Assembly (NCBI GenBank): GCA_003233295.1
Contig: QILJ01000519.1
Coordinates: forward strand, 1-10,351
Direction of reading: 5' to 3'
From: Ignavibacteria bacterium
Lineage (GTDB): Bacteria; Bacteroidota; Ignavibacteria; Ignavibacteriales; Melioribacteraceae
Length of the DNA stretch: 10,351 bases
The notes below the pieces were generated by a model that was not told the origin of the DNA, searched no databases, and was given only the letters and a program-made list of their open reading frames with translations. Every line of letters begins with the position of its first letter. The stretch's first letter is position 1. Positions 1-7,609 of the stretch are shown one piece after another. Both the position numbers and the translations under genes were made by a program.

Positions 1-613
1 AAATTTTCTTTAATGACTTTTCACTTAAATAAACCGAAGGTAAATCTCTTTCGTTTCCAATACTTCCTGGCAGGGATACATCTTTCCCCACTCCGGCATG
101 AAATATTACGAATAGGTCATAATCAGAAAAATCAACATTTGTATAGTGTTTATCAGCAAGTTTCCAAACTTCCTCGGCAAAATTTGCAATAGGAGATAGA
201 TCATTTAGATCATTAATAGGAGGCGTATAGTTACGCATTGTTTTTGGAACTGTAAGTATATCACCAAGAACAGAAAAAGATAGATTGAATTTATTATCCG
301 AAACTTTTTTGAAATAGTTTTTAGCAAAAGTTAAATGATCCTCAAAGTATGGTTTGTTATGCGGTAATGGATCTAAAATAGTTATGCCGTAATCCTTCGA
401 GTAAATTGATCCGAATGTTCCGTTTCCAAATGTTGCATCATCTTTGTCTTCCCGAAATTCAACCAGCACAGCTAAAATTTTTAACGAATCTCCTGGATTC
501 AAATTTGCTATATTCGCCACAGGATTAGGATTGAGTTTACCAACAAAAGTTTGGGCAGAATAACTGCCCATAATTAAAATACTTACGAATAGAATAAGGG
601 TTATTTTTTTCAC
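1..613 (-). CDS. Secreted M6-like (immune inhibitor A type) protein, N-terminal 204 residues; gene runs off the window
   Basis: The frame is open from a GTG at 613-611 to the window edge, with no stop in 204 codons. Residues 1-20 form a signal peptide (Lys-Lys, a hydrophobic core, then SYSA before Gln21), so the product is exported. Three segments resemble the N-terminal half of M6/immune-inhibitor-A metalloproteases: a beta strand ILAVLVEF at 46-53, the helix FAKNYFKKVS at 96-105, and YDLFVIFHAGVGKD at 165-178. The HExxH zinc motif of that family would lie beyond the window, so catalytic activity cannot be judged. The start is 2 nt after the porV stop, which implies co-transcription and probably translational coupling. 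A C-terminal T9SS sorting domain would be expected but is not visible. The M6 assignment is from remembered family patterns and is moderately certain; that this is a secreted protein is more certain. Confidence 0.72.
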   Translation of the reverse strand, partial: MKKITLILFVSILIMGSYSAQTFVGKLNPNPVANIANLNPGDSLKILAVLVEFREDKDDATFGNGTFGSIYSKDYGITILDPLPHNKPYFEDHLTFAKNYFKKVSDNKFNLSFSVLGDILTVPKTMRNYTPPINDLNDLSPIANFAEEVWKLADKHYTNVDFSDYDLFVIFHAGVGKDVSLPGSIGNERDLPSVYLSEKSLKKI

Positions 614-644
614 TGTTAGATTCCCCTAGGAAGTCCTCTAGGGG
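614..644 (-). promoter_or_regulatory. Hairpin covering the ribosome binding site of the gene after porV
   Basis: The arms CCCCTAG (644-638 on the minus strand) and CTAGGGG (629-623) are perfectly complementary over 7 bp around an 8-nt loop. The GGGG of the 3' arm, followed by AA, is the only purine-rich Shine-Dalgarno candidate, 7 nt before the GTG at 613. In free RNA the hairpin would hide this site. A ribosome finishing porV, whose stop is at 618-616, would melt it. The arrangement suggests translational coupling. The arms also encode the PRG repeats at the PorV C-terminus, so protein-level selection is an alternative explanation. Confidence 0.45.
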
Positions 645-1722
645 TTCTTGGAGCTAAACCCCATTCAATCAATAATGAAAACCTAAGTGTTCCGTCAAGC
701 GGATGGTTTTCCGAATTAACGCCAACTGTTGATAAATAAGAGAAATCGAATCCATAAAGATCATATCTTATACCGGCACCAAATGTTAAAAAGTTTCTAC
801 CCCCAAATTCAGGGTCTTCATAAAAATAACCTCCACGTACTGCAAACATAAAGTCTTCAGCACGTCCGTACCAATACTCTACTCCAGCCGAATATTCAAT
901 ACTTCTGAATTCACTTGGCTGTGTAATAACAGTATCTTTGTTAGTTTCACTTTGTCTTTTACTAACTAATAGTTTACTTGCATCGCCAACTATTGTAAGT
1001 GAATTATAGTCATCCTGAAAAATTCTATAAGCTAAACCTAAACGTAAATTTGTTGGAAGCGGATCAGCCTGATCTTGATCGATATATGAAATTTTAGGAC
1101 CGACATTACTAAGATTGGCGCCAATACTAAAATTACCGCTTAAGAAATTCTGCGGTCGCCACATACCTCCAACGTCAAAACTAACTGTGGTTGCAACACC
1201 TGACCCAACTTCATTTTCCGTAGGTTGATTGGCTAAGTTCGAGTGAATTAACCTGAAGTTGAATCCCAAACCCCAATCTTCACCCAATTTAGTTGCATAA
1301 CCAATTGTTGCAGCAAGATCGAACGAGCGGAAAGTACCAATTACTTCGGGACCACCGGAACCTGTTCTTTGGAATTCTCCATAATTCATATATGTTAAAC
1401 TTGCAGTGATACTTCCGTCAATCGATTCCATATAAGTACGAAATGTTAAATAATCATATGATAGATCGAGACCGAATTGCGGCAGCCAATTTGAATGTGT
1501 AAGTCCAATTTCTGTACCTGACTGAAATGCGATACCCGATGGGTTCCAGAAAATTGCAGCAGAGTTATCTGCTAAACCAGTTCCCGTTTCACCCAATGCG
1601 GAAAATCTCGAGTCAGGTGCAAGAAGAAGATAAGGAACTGCAGCTTCACCTTGAGCTTTGACCTCACTGACATAACCAATTGATAATGTAAACAAAATCA
1701 ATACAACAAATAATTGTTTCAT
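616..1722 (-). CDS. porV: PorV, type IX secretion outer-membrane beta-barrel (cargo shuttle)
   Basis: A 368-residue protein, within the usual PorV size range. Residues 1-23 are a signal peptide ending VKA before Gln24. The mature N-terminus (about 30-65) has the PorV/PorQ family pattern: a Pro-Tyr-Leu-Leu stretch, SRFSALGETGTGLADNSAA, then FWNPSGIA. The rest is alternating aromatic/polar strand sequence typical of a FadL-like outer-membrane barrel. In characterised T9SSs PorV binds the C-terminal domain of cargo and delivers it to PorU. The start ATG has a strong GGAGG at 1737-1733 with 10-nt spacing. It follows porU by 40 nt, as porU-porV adjacency elsewhere would predict, and no terminator is visible between them. 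The protein ends in a Pro/Arg-rich tail (APRTPRGLPRGI) after the last strand, not in a terminal aromatic residue. Confidence 0.88.
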   Translation of the reverse strand: MKQLFVVLILFTLSIGYVSEVKAQGEAAVPYLLLAPDSRFSALGETGTGLADNSAAIFWNPSGIAFQSGTEIGLTHSNWLPQFGLDLSYDYLTFRTYMESIDGSITASLTYMNYGEFQRTGSGGPEVIGTFRSFDLAATIGYATKLGEDWGLGFNFRLIHSNLANQPTENEVGSGVATTVSFDVGGMWRPQNFLSGNFSIGANLSNVGPKISYIDQDQADPLPTNLRLGLAYRIFQDDYNSLTIVGDASKLLVSKRQSETNKDTVITQPSEFRSIEYSAGVEYWYGRAEDFMFAVRGGYFYEDPEFGGRNFLTFGAGIRYDLYGFDFSYLSTVGVNSENHPLDGTLRFSLLIEWGLAPRTPRGLPRGI

Positions 1723-1762
1723 TAAAATTATACCTCCATTATTAAATAAATTGTTTTCTATT

Positions 1763-4700
1763 CTAACGATAGACAGCTAATTTACCAAGTACACTCTGAC
1801 TTGAATTACCATCTACCGATTTAACTATTAGCTTATATAAATAAGTTCCATTTGCAATTCGAGAACCGTCTTGGTCCCTTCCATCCCAATCAATTTTTAC
1901 ATATTTATCAATAACACTATATTCTTCAATCACTTTTATTAACCTTCCGGCTACAGTATAAATTTTAATCTTAATGTTAATCGGTTCAACAATATTGTGC
2001 TGGAAAATAAAAGTTGTATTATTGCTGAAAGGATTCGGATAGTTTACAACATCTTTTAGAACAATTTCACCGGAATTAACAACCGTGAAATAGCTTACTT
2101 CCAGTGAAGGATTATTGAACACATCCCAAGCTTTTACTGCAATTTTATGATCGCCAAGAGCCGCATCGCTTACTTTATAGTTAACTTGTCCTGATCTGCC
2201 CGCTGCATCAAGATCGCCTATAAAATAGTTTGTGAAATCTACGGCTTTACTCTCATCATCGTCTATAACACCTTCTAATTTATGACCAATGCCGGAACCC
2301 GTAGTATTCAAACCCGTTTCATCACTTAGATTTATGACAAGAGTAAAATCTTCATTAACTAAGTAAGCATTTGATGTTTCACTTTCATCATAAAGTATTT
2401 CAATTTCCGGACCATTACCATCATCAACTGTTGTTGAATCAGTTCCACCAATTGTGATCTGTTTTGTATACCCAATACCATCACTCCTATCATCGTCCAA
2501 ATATACAACAATCTTACCTGTACTATTTTCGTAAGAGATATCTTTCGGTACGGTAAAGTTAGCGGCAAATTTTCCGTTTGTTATTGAAGCTCTTCCTCTG
2601 AATATAACACCCCCCGGTTCTATCATATAAAAATTACGGGCTAGTTCAGGAAGCGGTTTTTTCCTCTCCGAATCAAACACAGTAACAATTGCTTCACCAT
2701 TGTAGGAAGTATTAACAGAACCGTCATAATTGCGTACAAGACCGTCTAAAGAAACTTTACTGAGTGCGCTCAACTGAACATCTGACGAAAGATCATTATC
2801 GTTAACATGCTCAATGGTAGTAGGGATTTTTGGTAAGTTCAATCTAATTGCAGGATCTCCGAACAAATGAAATTTTTCATCATTAACTTGAATTCTGTTT
2901 TCTTTGGTTTGATAGAAAGCTTGACCAATAGATTTATTAACCATATCTTCTAAAGACCCGCCAAGTAGATGAGAATAAAATTCCAGATTAATCTGTTCGT
3001 TCAGACCAGCATATACAACTCTTGCAGCAGAAAAAGCTCCGATCAAACCTCTATCTTCGAGAAGAAGCATATCTTCAACAGAACTCTCCGAAGAAGGGTC
3101 ATCATATAACCCGAAATCACAAGTTGCCGCTGTTAAGAAAAAGTATTTGTCGTTTTTTAAACTTGGAATTGTTGAAGTCTGAACAAATACGTATTCATGC
3201 GCCCAAACTTCCGGATTGCCATGCCCAATGTAATTCAATATTAAAGTACCTTGATTGATAGCAGTTATTATAGCCTGATTAACTTCAGGTTTTCTTCTTC
3301 CAAAACCAGTTTGAATAGTAGGATACGCTGCAAGATAAATTTTCTTACGATTCATAAAAGCAGGAACTCTATCAGCGTCCAATTTTTCCGACTGACGTGT
3401 ATGCAAAGCGCCGTCATCACCATCAGTTGTAAGTCCGTCATCAGCCACTAGTGTAATAAGGTCTTTCCAAAGTCCATTCTCTTCAGATTCATATTTAATT
3501 ATTTTATCAACTGAAATTCTAGCATGTTCTGTGCTCTGAATTGTTATTCTGCCAATAGCCAGGTCTGCGCTTTCATCGTCTCCAACAATTCTTCCATAGT
3601 AATCATCCATCGGATAAGATCTAAGTTCATCTAATGATTCTACAGTTTCATAGACCGGTACAAAATTTTTATTATAACCTTCAACATTGTAATAATCATA
3701 ATCCCCATCTCCGAATAGAAGCACATAAAAAGGTTTTGTCTGCCAATTTTCATAAGCATATTTAAGGAAATTTCTAATAGCTGTCGGGTCAAGTAAACCG
3801 CCGGAGAACTCATTCAAAATTTCATCTACAAAAAACACTTTAGCAGTAAGCTTATGCGGAGAATCATTTTGACGATATTCTGCAAGTCTATTTGCTTCAT
3901 CTTCAAAATGTTTATCTGTGATCACTATGTATTCAACTCCACTGCTGAAACCATGTATATTCGAATTATCAACCTTTTCTATTTTAGAGATAGCTTTATA
4001 TTTAGATGGAGATAACGCAATAAATTTAGAATAACCGTCTGTATATTCACGATCTTTGACCTTTATGATCCCTTTATCATTATCAATCGAGTATGATACT
4101 TGTTTTACATCATTACTATTTGTAACGTCAAATATTTTTATATCATTTGTACTTACAAATTTCAATTGATATTCAATTTCAGTTCTTTTTTCCCCTGCAA
4201 AAAACAAAATTTCATCATTCTGCGCTCTTAGATTACGTTTATATTCTATCTCATAATAATCAATATAAGCTTTGGAATCAGGCGATGATGCTGAAATGCT
4301 CATTTTAAGGACACTTCTGTTATCCGGAAGAGCACCGGTGAATTGTGCATTTATAATACTCTGAGTTCCCCATGTATAATAATTGGCATTCTTTCTGCTT
4401 AAGGTACCAGAATATATCTGTTTTGAATTCTCAAGTATCCTAATAGGAAAAGCTTTTGTACCCACATTTGCAAACCGCATTTTGTATTTGATCGGTTCGC
4501 TCTCTATTCTTTCACTGAGATCATTGATATAAGTACGAGAATTGCTATTCAGACTGAAATCATCCCCCCAATAATCTCTGCCTGATTTACCAATGTTTAT
4601 TCTGTCATCATCCAAAGATTTAAATGCTACCGTTGATGTCTGAACAAACGAGGGGTCTCCAGTGTAGGAACTTTTCTGTTCAATTCTTTTTCCGTTATTG

Positions 4701-5713
4701 CCCCCGGATGTTATCCAATAATAGTTTTTCTTAGAATATGGATGATGATACCGTACATATTGATTTTTATTTATATCAAATTCCCAGAAGTCTGTCCCGC
4801 GTCCATAAAAAATTATTATATCATTCGCATCAAACTTACCATCATCTTCTCCCTCAACAATAATTGCATTCTCAACCAGATCAGTTGCTGCGGGAAATGA
4901 AACTTTCTCAGGTAATGCTTTCCCACCGTTATTATATATCTTTATTGTTTTCGGGTTTACCGATGCTGCATCAATTCCAAGTGACTTTAATTGATCCCTT
5001 GTAATTTTATATATACCTTCTTCCGGAGCCTCAAATCTGTACCATGTCCCTTCAGAAAGAACTGAATTGGAGGTTACTTTGCTTAATTTTTTAGATTGTT
5101 TTCCCCATTTTTGTGCAGCATCAAAATTTATTACATTATCCTTAACGTATTTATCAGTTATCTCAACTGTTCTATCTGCAGGTTTTCCAAAGTTAACTCT
5201 AACCATGATCTTCTTGTATAAGATTATCTCATCGGTTTTCGGATCGTACTGAATAGGTGAAATAAGAATTGCCTGCATAGGAAGATCGCGGCTGTAACCA
5301 AAATTGCCGAATCGAACCAGTTCGCTGTTTTGGAATTCTCTTTTTGCCGCGTTGATCTGATCGCTTGTTAATTTAACATCCCAAAACTCAGGTGCAATCT
5401 TGCCTTTTATTATAGAATGCTGAGTAGTAAGAACTTGAAGTGTGTTACCAAATTCTGACGGAACACCCACAGAGATCAATCTGTACGGCAGTTGGATCTT
5501 GCCAACTAATTCTTCAGAAGCACCAACGGCTCTGTCAAATGCAATATTAGTATATTTTGTACCTTCTATTTCAGAATAAGTGACGGGAGAATAATTTGGA
5601 GTAAACTCAAATACAACACTTGTAGAAGATGAGGAAATGATTTTAATATCCCCCTCTGCAAATAGGTTTAAATACAGCAAAAGGAAAATAATGATAGAGC
5701 CTTTGCTTTTCAC
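1763..5713 (-). CDS. porU: PorU, type IX secretion system C25-family sortase
   Basis: From the GTG at 5713 the product is 1316 residues. PorU is the surface sortase of the T9SS: it cleaves the sorting domain from cargo and transfers the cargo to its surface anchor. A signal peptide occupies residues 1-19 (basic start, hydrophobic core, LFA before Glu). A long beta-rich N-terminal region reaches about 590. The gingipain-like C25 domain spans roughly 593-961, with both catalytic residues present: His831 in NYIGHGNPE and Cys865 in LTAATCDFG. It closes with FHLFGDPAIRL. An Ig-like stretch follows at about 1100-1215, then a type A sorting domain from about 1220 (NYPNPF, later WDGRDQDG and NGTYLYKL), which PorU proteins normally retain. 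A TTG 12 nt upstream also gives an open frame, but it lies within the Shine-Dalgarno region of the GTG, so GTG is preferred. The protein is complete, with no frameshift. Confidence 0.9.
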   Translation of the reverse strand: MKSKGSIIIFLLLYLNLFAEGDIKIISSSSTSVVFEFTPNYSPVTYSEIEGTKYTNIAFDRAVGASEELVGKIQLPYRLISVGVPSEFGNTLQVLTTQHSIIKGKIAPEFWDVKLTSDQINAAKREFQNSELVRFGNFGYSRDLPMQAILISPIQYDPKTDEIILYKKIMVRVNFGKPADRTVEITDKYVKDNVINFDAAQKWGKQSKKLSKVTSNSVLSEGTWYRFEAPEEGIYKITRDQLKSLGIDAASVNPKTIKIYNNGGKALPEKVSFPAATDLVENAIIVEGEDDGKFDANDIIIFYGRGTDFWEFDINKNQYVRYHHPYSKKNYYWITSGGNNGKRIEQKSSYTGDPSFVQTSTVAFKSLDDDRINIGKSGRDYWGDDFSLNSNSRTYINDLSERIESEPIKYKMRFANVGTKAFPIRILENSKQIYSGTLSRKNANYYTWGTQSIINAQFTGALPDNRSVLKMSISASSPDSKAYIDYYEIEYKRNLRAQNDEILFFAGEKRTEIEYQLKFVSTNDIKIFDVTNSNDVKQVSYSIDNDKGIIKVKDREYTDGYSKFIALSPSKYKAISKIEKVDNSNIHGFSSGVEYIVITDKHFEDEANRLAEYRQNDSPHKLTAKVFFVDEILNEFSGGLLDPTAIRNFLKYAYENWQTKPFYVLLFGDGDYDYYNVEGYNKNFVPVYETVESLDELRSYPMDDYYGRIVGDDESADLAIGRITIQSTEHARISVDKIIKYESEENGLWKDLITLVADDGLTTDGDDGALHTRQSEKLDADRVPAFMNRKKIYLAAYPTIQTGFGRRKPEVNQAIITAINQGTLILNYIGHGNPEVWAHEYVFVQTSTIPSLKNDKYFFLTAATCDFGLYDDPSSESSVEDMLLLEDRGLIGAFSAARVVYAGLNEQINLEFYSHLLGGSLEDMVNKSIGQAFYQTKENRIQVNDEKFHLFGDPAIRLNLPKIPTTIEHVNDNDLSSDVQLSALSKVSLDGLVRNYDGSVNTSYNGEAIVTVFDSERKKPLPELARNFYMIEPGGVIFRGRASITNGKFAANFTVPKDISYENSTGKIVVYLDDDRSDGIGYTKQITIGGTDSTTVDDGNGPEIEILYDESETSNAYLVNEDFTLVINLSDETGLNTTGSGIGHKLEGVIDDDESKAVDFTNYFIGDLDAAGRSGQVNYKVSDAALGDHKIAVKAWDVFNNPSLEVSYFTVVNSGEIVLKDVVNYPNPFSNNTTFIFQHNIVEPINIKIKIYTVAGRLIKVIEEYSVIDKYVKIDWDGRDQDGSRIANGTYLYKLIVKSVDGNSSQSVLGKLAVYR

Positions 5714-5723
5714 TTTTTTCTCC
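5711..5723 (-). promoter_or_regulatory. Ribosome binding site that fixes the porU start at GTG
   Basis: GGAG at 5723-5720 lies 6 nt before the GTG at 5713-5711. The upstream alternative start, TTG at 5725-5723, shares a base with this GGAG and has no Shine-Dalgarno of its own. The four extra residues it would add precede the Lys-Ser-Lys start of an ordinary signal peptide. Confidence 0.7.
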
Positions 5724-6031
5724 AAATAAGTTAAATTAATTAAATACTGCTACCAAAGTAACTGATATTTAGGTTTCAAATAAAATCGTAAAAAAGCGCT
5801 CTATATATTACTTTCCTTAAATTTTGATATAAAAGTTAACTAACTTATAGACACTTTGTCAAGTCAATTAATCAGTTTCACTTCATTATTTAAAATACTC
5901 AAATTCTTTGAAATAATCAGCTATTTTAAAGTAATTGTAATTTTACTGACATTTTTTTTGATCTCTAAAAATTTATACCTACTAAAAAGCAAAAAGAATC
6001 GAATTAGTAACTATTTATTCGGAATCTTTCG
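5714..6031. other. 318-nt AT-rich gap between the HD gene and porU
   Basis: No convincing gene is present. The gap holds the end of the upstream transcription unit and the presumed porU leader and promoter. Visible structure: a possible promoter and dyad (listed separately), a 9-bp all-A/T inverted repeat (TTTAAAATA at 5889-5897, TATTTTAAA at 5922-5930, 24-nt loop), and a small AGCGCT palindrome with a T-run on the minus strand near 5800. None has the GC stem plus U-tract of a clear intrinsic terminator, so I cannot say where the HD transcript ends. Confidence 0.6.
5833..5862 (-). promoter_or_regulatory. porU: Candidate porU promoter with an overlapping dyad
   Basis: On the minus strand there is a perfect TTGACA (5862-5857), a 17-nt spacer, then TTAACT (5839-5834), which matches TATAAT at only three positions. 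A palindrome with arms AAGTTA and TAACTT around AC (5833-5846) overlaps the -10 region and could be an operator. The -35 box is good, the -10 box poor, and the leader to the GTG would be about 115 nt. Promoter rules in this phylum can differ, so this is tentative. Confidence 0.3.
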
Positions 6032-6595
6032 TCATAAACCAAGCAGATCCTTTTTCTCTTTCATTGCATCAATGCAGAATTGAATATGTTCATCAAGAGG
6101 AATACCAAGTTCTTCAGCCCCTGAAATTATCTGTTCCCTATTAACCGCTCTGGCAAATCCTTTGTCTTTCAGCTTCTTCTTAACTGATTTAACCTTTACT
6201 TCATCAATCGACTTGCTAGGACGCACATAAGTTACCGCCGTAATAAAGCCTGCTAATTCATCACATGCATAAAGAGTCTTTTGCAATTTTGTCTCTCTTG
6301 GTATTTCGGTATATTCAGCATGAGACATTATAGCAGTTCTAAATTCTTCCGAAAATCCAAGTTCCTTTAATATCTCATTCCCTTTGTAAGGATGTTCTTC
6401 TTCAGTGGGAAATTTTTCGTAATCAAAATCATGAAGAAGAGCTACATTGCTCCAAAAAAATTCATCTTCTCCGAACTTACGTGCATAAGAAGCAACGCAA
6501 GTTTCAACGGCGTATGCGTGTTTTAATAAACTTTCACTTTTAGTATGTTCTTTTAAAATTGCTAGACATTCATCTCTGTTTTGTTCTATGTTCAT
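6032..6595 (-). CDS. HD-superfamily metal-dependent phosphohydrolase, substrate unknown
   Basis: A 187-residue soluble protein with no signal peptide or membrane segment. The HD-domain residues are all present in order: His26 (LLKHAYAVE), the His55-Asp56 pair (LLHDFDYE), His68 (EEHPYKG), His92 (SHAEY) and Asp112 (ACDELAGFI). This matches small stand-alone HD hydrolases of about 180-190 residues annotated only as predicted hydrolases; I believe this is the COG2316 type. Such proteins bind metal and act on phosphate esters, but no substrate can be named from sequence. The start has GGAG 7 nt upstream, and the gene begins 25 nt after the nth stop, so it is probably the last gene of the ferredoxin-nth unit. 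Lys/Glu-rich residues fill the C-terminal third. Confidence 0.8.
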   Translation of the reverse strand: MNIEQNRDECLAILKEHTKSESLLKHAYAVETCVASYARKFGEDEFFWSNVALLHDFDYEKFPTEEEHPYKGNEILKELGFSEEFRTAIMSHAEYTEIPRETKLQKTLYACDELAGFITAVTYVRPSKSIDEVKVKSVKKKLKDKGFARAVNREQIISGAEELGIPLDEHIQFCIDAMKEKKDLLGL

Positions 6596-6620
6596 TCTAT
6601 TTCTCCAGAATTATTTTTCA

Positions 6621-7259
6621 CTAAACGTTTTTACTTGGACATTCATTCACCAAAACACACTCTAGGCATTTGGGTCTTCGTGCAATACAAACTTTACGAC
6701 CGTGAGAAATGAACCAATGAGTAAAATTGATCCAATCCTTTTTATCGACAATTTCCTTCAGTTTAAGTTCAATTTTTTTAGGATCTTTTGTATCAACAAA
6801 ACCAAGCAAATTCGTAAGACGAATAACATGAGTATCAACAGCAATAGCCGGAATACCGAAAGCATTTCCAGCTACAACAGAAGCCGTCTTTCTTCCAACA
6901 CCCGTAAGTTGTGTTAATTTTTCGAAATCAGCAGGTACTTCCCCGTTATATTTCTCTATCAATTGACTGCAGCATGCTTTGATACTTTTTGTTTTTTGTT
7001 TGTAAAATCCCGTTGAGTAAATATCTTGCTCTAACTCTTCATTAGAAACTTTTAAGTAATCTTTGGGTGACTTATATTTTTTGAAAAGTTTTTCTGTTAC
7101 TATATTTACTCGGGCATCGGTACATTGAGCTGAAAGTATCGTAGCAATCAATAGTTCGAAAGGTGTGTTGAAATAGAGTGCCGGTTTAACATTGGGATAC
7201 TCTTTTTTCAGGATAGAGAGAATTTTCTTCATCCTATTTTTTTCTTCTTTAATTATCAT
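6621..7259 (-). CDS. nth: Endonuclease III, DNA base-excision-repair glycosylase/AP lyase
   Basis: A 212-residue protein, close to the usual Nth length. It removes oxidised pyrimidines and nicks the abasic site. A helix-hairpin-helix occupies about 116-135 (LTGVGRKTASVV) with catalytic Lys124. The catalytic Asp142 is in VDTHVIRL. The [4Fe-4S] loop is intact as Cys191-X6-Cys198-X2-Cys201-X5-Cys207. The LLIATILSAQCTD segment near 36-48 is also typical. The ATG at 7259 overlaps the end of the ferredoxin gene by 11 nt but lacks a good Shine-Dalgarno. A second ATG at 7232 (residue 10, MKKILSILKKEYP) gives a start more like other Nth proteins and is preceded by an A/G-rich stretch, so the N-terminus is uncertain by nine residues. 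The overlap implies translational coupling to the ferredoxin gene. Confidence 0.93.
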   Translation of the reverse strand: MIIKEEKNRMKKILSILKKEYPNVKPALYFNTPFELLIATILSAQCTDARVNIVTEKLFKKYKSPKDYLKVSNEELEQDIYSTGFYKQKTKSIKACCSQLIEKYNGEVPADFEKLTQLTGVGRKTASVVAGNAFGIPAIAVDTHVIRLTNLLGFVDTKDPKKIELKLKEIVDKKDWINFTHWFISHGRKVCIARRPKCLECVLVNECPSKNV

Positions 7260-7569
7260 CTTTTAATATTAGTCTTTCAACTGGTTTGTCATTGATCAAA
7301 TGCGATTGTATGATCTCTTCAACATCGTCAATAGTTAAATTCTTATACCAGATACCTTCAGGATATACAACTGCAATAGGTCCATGATTACATTGACCCA
7401 GACAACCGGACGCATTCGCTCTTATCTCAACAGATAGGTTAAGTTCTTTCAATCTTGATTTGAAAACTTGTCTGATTTCGGCTGAGTTTGCTCTTCCGCA
7501 GCTTTTTTTTAAGCTATCTTTCTCTCTTATGTTTTCGCAAATGAATATGTGCTTTTTATAATGCTTCAT
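7249..7569 (-). CDS. Thioredoxin-fold [2Fe-2S] ferredoxin
   Basis: A 106-residue soluble protein. It opens with KHIFICEN, and the four cluster cysteines fit the thioredoxin-like ferredoxin family: Cys11, Cys24 (12 residues between), then Cys56 and Cys60 in SGCLGQCNHGP. The segment IAVVYPEGIWYKNLTIDDVEEII is the usual continuation of this fold. The role would be single-electron transfer, with partner unknown. An in-frame TAA at 7575-7573 lies two codons upstream of the ATG, so the start cannot be extended. No Shine-Dalgarno is visible. The leader is squeezed against the tRNA terminator (U-tract ends at 7580). It is first in a compact group with nth and an HD hydrolase. Whether it serves the [4Fe-4S] enzyme Nth is only a guess; such groupings are often incidental. 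Confidence 0.87.
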   Translation of the reverse strand: MKHYKKHIFICENIREKDSLKKSCGRANSAEIRQVFKSRLKELNLSVEIRANASGCLGQCNHGPIAVVYPEGIWYKNLTIDDVEEIIQSHLINDKPVERLILKDDN

Positions 7570-7579
7570 AGTTTAGATT

Positions 7580-7603
7580 AAAAAAATGCCGGAATAACCG
7601 GCA
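7580..7603 (-). terminator. Intrinsic terminator after tRNA-Glu
   Basis: On the minus strand the arms TGCCGG and CCGGCA form a perfect 6-bp GC-rich stem with a 5-nt loop (TTATT), followed directly by seven T. It begins 6 nt after the tRNA discriminator base, so it should end the tRNA transcript. It lies only 10 nt upstream of the ferredoxin ATG. Confidence 0.88.
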
Positions 7604-7609
7604 GACTTG

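Noticed and set aside
2359..5252. Open frames antisense or out of frame within porU (2359-2568, 3022-3258, 3251-3451, 5067-5252)
   Set aside because: They lie inside a complete porU gene, show no domain or ribosome binding site, and look like shadows.
5889..5930. 9-bp inverted repeat as terminator of the HD gene
   Set aside because: The stem is entirely A/T, the loop is 24 nt, and there is no U-tract after it on the minus strand.
5856..6083. Plus-strand frame of 75 codons with hydrophobic residues across the gap upstream of porU
   Set aside because: It starts at a TTG without a Shine-Dalgarno, is antisense to the end of the HD gene, and its Phe/Ile/Leu-rich make-up is what AT-rich non-coding DNA gives.
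6702..6917. Plus-strand frame inside nth
   Set aside because: The opposite strand encodes the Nth catalytic and cluster motifs, so this frame is incidental.
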